Assembly: GCA_009869945.1 (NCBI GenBank)
Contig: WIXG01000108.1
Location: 124,001 to 188,000 of the forward strand
Direction of reading: 5' to 3'
From: Mesaphorura yosii
Taxonomy: Eukaryota; Arthropoda; Collembola; Poduromorpha; Tullbergiidae
DNA: 64,000 nt
Shown: positions 59,501 through 64,000 of the stretch, piece after piece
How positions within the stretch are numbered: the first letter of the stretch is position 1
Layout: each line of letters begins with the position of its first letter
The notes under the pieces: model-generated
What the model was told of the DNA's origin: nothing
Database searches by the model: none
The model's input: the letters and a program-made list of their open reading frames with translations, nothing else
Made by a program: the position numbers and the translations under genes

Positions 59501-62305
59501 TTCGCAATTCATACTCGATTCACTCTCACGGTCTCACATTTAATTTGCATTTGTTGCTGTCTTCATTCTTCACATAAAAGCTAATGAGTCGCCGCTCTGC
59601 TCTCGAAAGTCGTAAATTTCAGCTACAAATTCAAAATCAACTGCAAATTTTTACAAGAAAGGGCAAAACAAACAAATAAAATCGGAATGTTCGAGCTTGA
59701 GCGATGAAAAAGTTAAAAATTTGACCAGCCATTGCACTCACTTCAAAGTTTAGCTGAACAATAAAAATGCACGGCCCACCAGAATAAAAGGAAATGTAAA
59801 AGGATTGCATTGCATGAAAGGGCAAGTATCTCGCTTAACGTTGGCATTACGCTGAATATGAAAAATGAGTACGAGCGACTACGACTGTGATTGCAAATTC
59901 GCATTTCGTGCAGCCGCGTTAAGGGTGAAGATTTTAATCTGATACGCGATACCCAAACAAACAAGCACAGACTGAGTAATATAAACGCGCTTCTTCATTC
60001 CGCGCCTCAGTCATTAATTTTATTCAAGAAGATGCATTCGAGCATTCCTCGCTCGTTACGCTTGAAGATGAGATATTAAACGCAGATAAGCCGCAGCCGA
60101 AACCGCTACGAAACGAGAATCCTTCGCCACGAAACGCTTTTAGGATTGCATTCATTTTCATTGCAAGTTATCGACCATGTCGTGAATGCGCGAACGCAAC
60201 GCAACATACTATCTCCATCCTTCTCAATCCATTCAGCATCAAGGTCATTAAGGAGCAGAGAAGAGAAGAGAAGAGCCCAAGTAAATTAAAAATTTAGCCA
60301 CACTAAACGTCGTTGCCAGGCGCTCTAAACTACGAAAAGGTTCCTTCCCTCTAAGCCTTGGTGAAAAGCGAATTCGCATGATTGTTCTGCTGATCGAAAA
60401 TCGAAATCAATGCATTCATATTTTTCTCTGACTCAGTCGCCACACCTAAAAATAATACGAGCATCGACTTCCACAGAAACTTCAGCTCAGCTCGCTCATT
60501 GGCATCTAATAAAAGCGCAGACGACAAAAAAAACTTGGGCTAATTTTAGTGCAATGCACCAAAGCGCGAAATGCTGCTCGATTTGAGTGTGAATGAAAAA
60601 AATGCGTGCACAGAATTTTGCATATTTTTGGTACACGCCTCAGGAAGAATTCATTCTTCACACACCAAAGAAGTGAGAGATTAAGATTAGACATTGTTTG
60701 AACTCACATTCATTTGTACCGCATTTTAATTTCCTTTTTTGTCTCGCAGCAATTCAGCCCATGCAAATCAATCAAAGTCAATTTCCCCTTTGCCATTCGC
60801 ATTCACGATTCAATCGCTGCAATGAGCAGGCAACAATTAATAAAACGGCTGAGCTATTGAGTCGAATTGTTTTAGGCCTATAATTAGTCTTGTTCTGCAC
60901 TGCGAGCGTGCATGCATGAGTTATACTGCGTAAACCCAAAGCTCAATGATCCGGCAATTTCGAGTTGCGAATTTCGAATGAGCAATGAGCACGCAGCACG
61001 ATTTTTGTATGCAAAATGGAAAGAGCACGAAATTCTTGGGGCTTTCATTCTGCTTGCAATGACAAAACTCATAAAATCATTCTTAAGCGTAACTTTTCCT
61101 CATTCACAGCAAGAAAAGACAACAGTGGAAATCAAGCTTCAGCTCAAGTTTTACGTAATCTCAGCCTCAATAATTGAAATTGACATCTCGTAAAAAGTAA
61201 AAAAGCAGTCGTAGGTGGAGATCAAAGGCCTTTTCCTAAGCAAGGTTTAAGATATATTAAATATATTAAAAATGAAGCCGTTCTCGTGTTCAGTGACGAG
61301 TTACAGCAGAAATGTCTCCTTTATGCTTGGCAATTCGCATTGCATTCACTCTGCAAACGTTCTCAAGGCACGGGGGCTATTAAATTGCAACTGTACTTTG
61401 TGCATGGCCGCCTAAATGCATAATTATAATTAACAAATGCAATGTGCAAAATACACGCTTCATTATTTTAGCCATGCACGTTTTGTACTTCTCGTTCTCG
61501 TTCATATCTCGCGGCCTTCATGAGGGCCACGGTGCGGCGGCCCTCATAAGAATGTCAGATTGGGCTTCCCGTTTCTATTCAAACAAGTGGGCAAGGGTGC
61601 TGCTGCGAATTTGCAGTACATTGTTTCATAATTCAAAGTTTAAGACACAGTTGCTTGAAGAATTTTGCGTGAATGCTACGTTACCTCTTACATGTTTGAC
61701 GCTGCAGTCGAGGATAAAATAAAAAATGTCAAAGTCGTCAAACTCTCAGGAGTCTTTGTCAATTACGTACTTCTTTACGTTACGACTCCGAAGGTTTTCG
61801 AGAATTGATCGTGATGATCCATTTTATTATCGAGCTCAAATCATATTAACGCACCGCAGCTGTGAAGAAATAAAGGAAACCCCTCGTGAATTTAATTTCA
61901 AAGAAAGAGCTGGCTGTATTGAAGGCATTGCATTGAAGGGAAAATTAAAATAAGACTTCAATACGTGGCAGAGAAATATTTTTCGCTCTTAACAATAGCC
62001 TGGCCGGTCTTCTCGAGGTGTTTTAAAAGTGGTTTCTTGCGTATGCGTATTGCGTATTGTTATTTTCTCGTTACCTGTCTTGCATTGTTGGACGTCTCAG
62101 CATCGTTCTCACAGTCAGAGTCTCCCGTGTCTGTCGTGCTATCACCCACGGGCGTGTCGCATGAGCTCAGACTCTCAGACCCGAGCTGAATTCCAGAGTC
62201 GGTGCTCGATGTGGCCTCCTTCGTCGTGGTCCCAATCACTGGCGATGACGAAGACGCCGAAGCTGAAGCCGAAGGCGAGAAGAGCTGATTCACCAAATTC
62301 TGAAT
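56529..62305 (-). CDS. Dennd2: DENND2-type DENN-domain Rab exchange factor, 5' end off window
   Basis: Eight exons on the minus strand: 62305-62075, 58556-58350, 58288-58064, 57982-57573, 57488-57314, 57236-56985, 56902-56782, 56701-56529. They give 597 residues ending at a stop; the first starts with a phase-0 acceptor, so the gene continues past the right edge. The first exon encodes a Ser/Thr/Asp-rich linker. Then follow the parts of a tripartite DENN module: uDENN (LFECLLIVGLN, HPYIRDKFPAN), cDENN (QFCFPDSLEW, LLLERKVVLISRSL, MLYPFTWQHTFVPILP, APFLIGCL) and dDENN (ILPKRIYRKL, ECFIRMFVETLGHYS, SETSMFHEFIE). The end, GLFEQRILEQ plus a basic terminus, is as in DENND2 proteins. DENND2 members activate Rab9 and related Rabs in membrane traffic. 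An unusual insertion between cDENN parts has a Gln run near FGQSQQQQQQ. The first intron here is 3.5 kb; the others are 61-84 nt. Confidence 0.93.
58557..62074 (-). other. Large intron of the DENN gene
   Basis: 3518 nt between the linker exon and the first uDENN exon. Acceptor is CGTCTTCAG and donor is CAG|GTAACG. I see no nested gene; the frames inside are short. It is much longer than the other introns of this block and could hold regulatory sequence or an alternative promoter. Confidence 0.75.
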
Positions 62306-64000
62306 CTGCAACGAAAAATGCATACAGGGGATTAGTTTTTAGTGTGCAAGGATTTCAGAGCATAGCATAGAATTGGCTTGAATTCTTCGTGAAACAATGT
62401 GCCTTGTTTTCTTTCGCTTTGTGACTAATTTGCTATTTGCTGATTCTTTCCATTGCCCGACTCGGGGGAGGGCACAACACAAATGTAACACATTTTTGTT
62501 TCTCTCATTTTCATTGTTATCAAGAGCATGAAAATTAAGAGACCGCATTCTCGATTGCACTCACTTGGCACAGCACAGCAATAGTTTCAAGTTTATCTGC
62601 CTTGAGGACAATGCAAAGCTGCAGCAGACAACAACAACAAATGCAAAAGCAAAAATGCGTTATCAAGTTCAGGGGAAGACGCAGACGCGAAGAGTGCCGC
62701 AAAAACTGAGCTTGTTATTCACACAAATGCTTGAATTTCGCCGAACCGCCAGCGAATAATAAATTTGTCTTTCGCAATGATGAATTTAGGCGAGTCACAA
62801 CAAAACGGGCGGGCTCGTAAACGTCAGACTTAGAAATTAAAGTAGGTTCATTACTTTATCAAGTCGTACATCTCAAGCGCATTCGGCTGTAAAACGGCAA
62901 TGGCAATGGCAATAATTTTATTTGCACGTATGCGTGTGCCCTCTTCGCATTTAAATAATTCCTAGATAATTCATTTCCAAATTGCCTACCATTGTCTGCT
63001 GAATTTTAACGGCGTGAGCATCGTCTCTTTAAGATTCATTTCTTTTTTGCGCGTTCCGCTGAAGCTCGTAGCAAGCTTTTTCATTACGACTACGGCACAG
63101 GTAATAAAAATCATATAAAATTTGTGACTTTCGCTGCGAAGATGCGATGGACGAGTCGCGAGTCAGTCGTGTAATCGTAAACCAGAAATCACCGTGTTTG
63201 CATCGGTGAAATTAACATTTTTAACATCGCATTCAATTTCAATGCGGCGTATGCCACATGCCACATGTTACACGTTGCGCCTTGTCTGCATTTCGTATTT
63301 GCACGCATGATTCGACGCTGCCTAATAAAATGACCGTTAATGATGTTTCATTCATTCAAGTCGGTACTCAAACACACCAAGGACAGTTGTTGGTTTAAAT
63401 GCTGTACAAAATGAGCTCTGTGGTACAAGATTCTTGATTTTGATTTCAAAACATTAGCATCGTTCACAAGTGTGAGAATCCAAATCACAACTCACAACTT
63501 ACAATCGCGTACGTTAACGATGAGAAAAGCACGACGATTGCATCGCAACGATTTGTAAACGCTATGGTTCTCTGATTCTCATTCATTTCACAATAAAGAC
63601 AAGACTAAAGGAAGGGTGGGCGAGAAAACGGGAATTCCATCAATTTCAATTTCTTGAATCAACAAATCGTAAACATAAAGTTTGGCATTCCGATTCCGAC
63701 TCCGAATTCCAGTTTATGGCCTCTGAGGGGCTGTAAAACGAATTCCCTGGTCAGTTGCTTGACTTCTTCATTATTGTATTGTAAGCATACTTTCGATTTA
63801 TGCTGCAATGCAATGCAATGGCAATCTGTCTCCAAATCTTGAGGCTCGTTTCGTGACAATAAACGCATCGCATCAGTCATTTCGGGCTTTTGAAAAGCTA
63901 CTCCACTAATCTACAAACGTCAAGTCAAGCAAGCGAGCAAGCATTGCGGTAATTAAGTGCTTAGGTGTTTGTTGTACAAATTTCGTTTTCCTTTTCGTAT
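62306..64000. other. Probably intronic, upstream of the first visible DENN exon
   Basis: No exon recognised on the minus strand to the edge of the window, so the remaining 5' exons must lie beyond 64000. Sequence is AT-rich, with small direct repeats such as AATGGCAATGGCAATGGC near 62898-62912. Confidence 0.5.

Overview
The window is a eukaryotic nuclear sequence, most likely from an arthropod and probably an insect that is not a higher dipteran. The evidence is spliced genes with short GT-AG introns (mostly 60-120 nt), AATAAA polyadenylation signals, a eukaryotic tRNA-Gly with A and B boxes, and two achaete-scute class bHLH genes close together. I cannot name the species. CpG-rich words are common in the noncoding DNA, so there is no strong CpG depletion. 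All gene models were assembled by eye from splice sites and remembered family resemblance; no search was run.

Layout. (1) 1-13.5 kb: gene desert, with one candidate orphan terminal exon near 5.2-6.0 kb. (2) 13.6-16.2 kb, plus strand: an achaete-scute homologue (ASH) with the bHLH split by a 1.48 kb intron and the typical acidic, tryptophan-containing C-terminus. (3) 16.2-31.4 kb: gene desert. (4) 34.3-31.4 kb, minus strand: a second achaete-scute family gene, convergent to the first and split by an intron at exactly the same bHLH position and phase. It lacks the usual C-terminal motif and may be the asense-like member. (5) 34.4-46.4 kb: mostly noncoding, holding a decayed transposase gene (42.5-44.0 kb) and an unassigned ORF at 45.4 kb. 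(6) 46.4-64 kb: a compact housekeeping block. It contains Api5 (plus, 9 exons), Taf2 (minus, 15 exons), tRNA-Gly(UCC) (minus), MED7 (plus, 3 exons) and the 3' eight exons of a DENND2-type DENN-domain gene (minus), which runs off the right edge.

The window therefore joins two architectures. The left two thirds is a developmental-regulator domain: two proneural genes in very large noncoding flanks, as expected for a locus controlled by distant enhancers. The right third is dense, with convergent pairs (Api5/Taf2, MED7/DENND2) and one head-to-head pair (Taf2/MED7) with a tRNA gene between them. Taf2 (TFIID) and MED7 (Mediator) act at the same step of Pol II initiation and share an intergenic region of about 0.9 kb.

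The most noteworthy observations are the identically placed phase-0 intron inside the bHLH of both achaete-scute genes, the divergent C-terminus of the second one, a GC-AG intron in Taf2, a transposase relic that lacks its catalytic core, and two unassigned exon-like ORFs (5.2 kb and 45.4 kb). I found no CRISPR array, operon or prokaryotic system.
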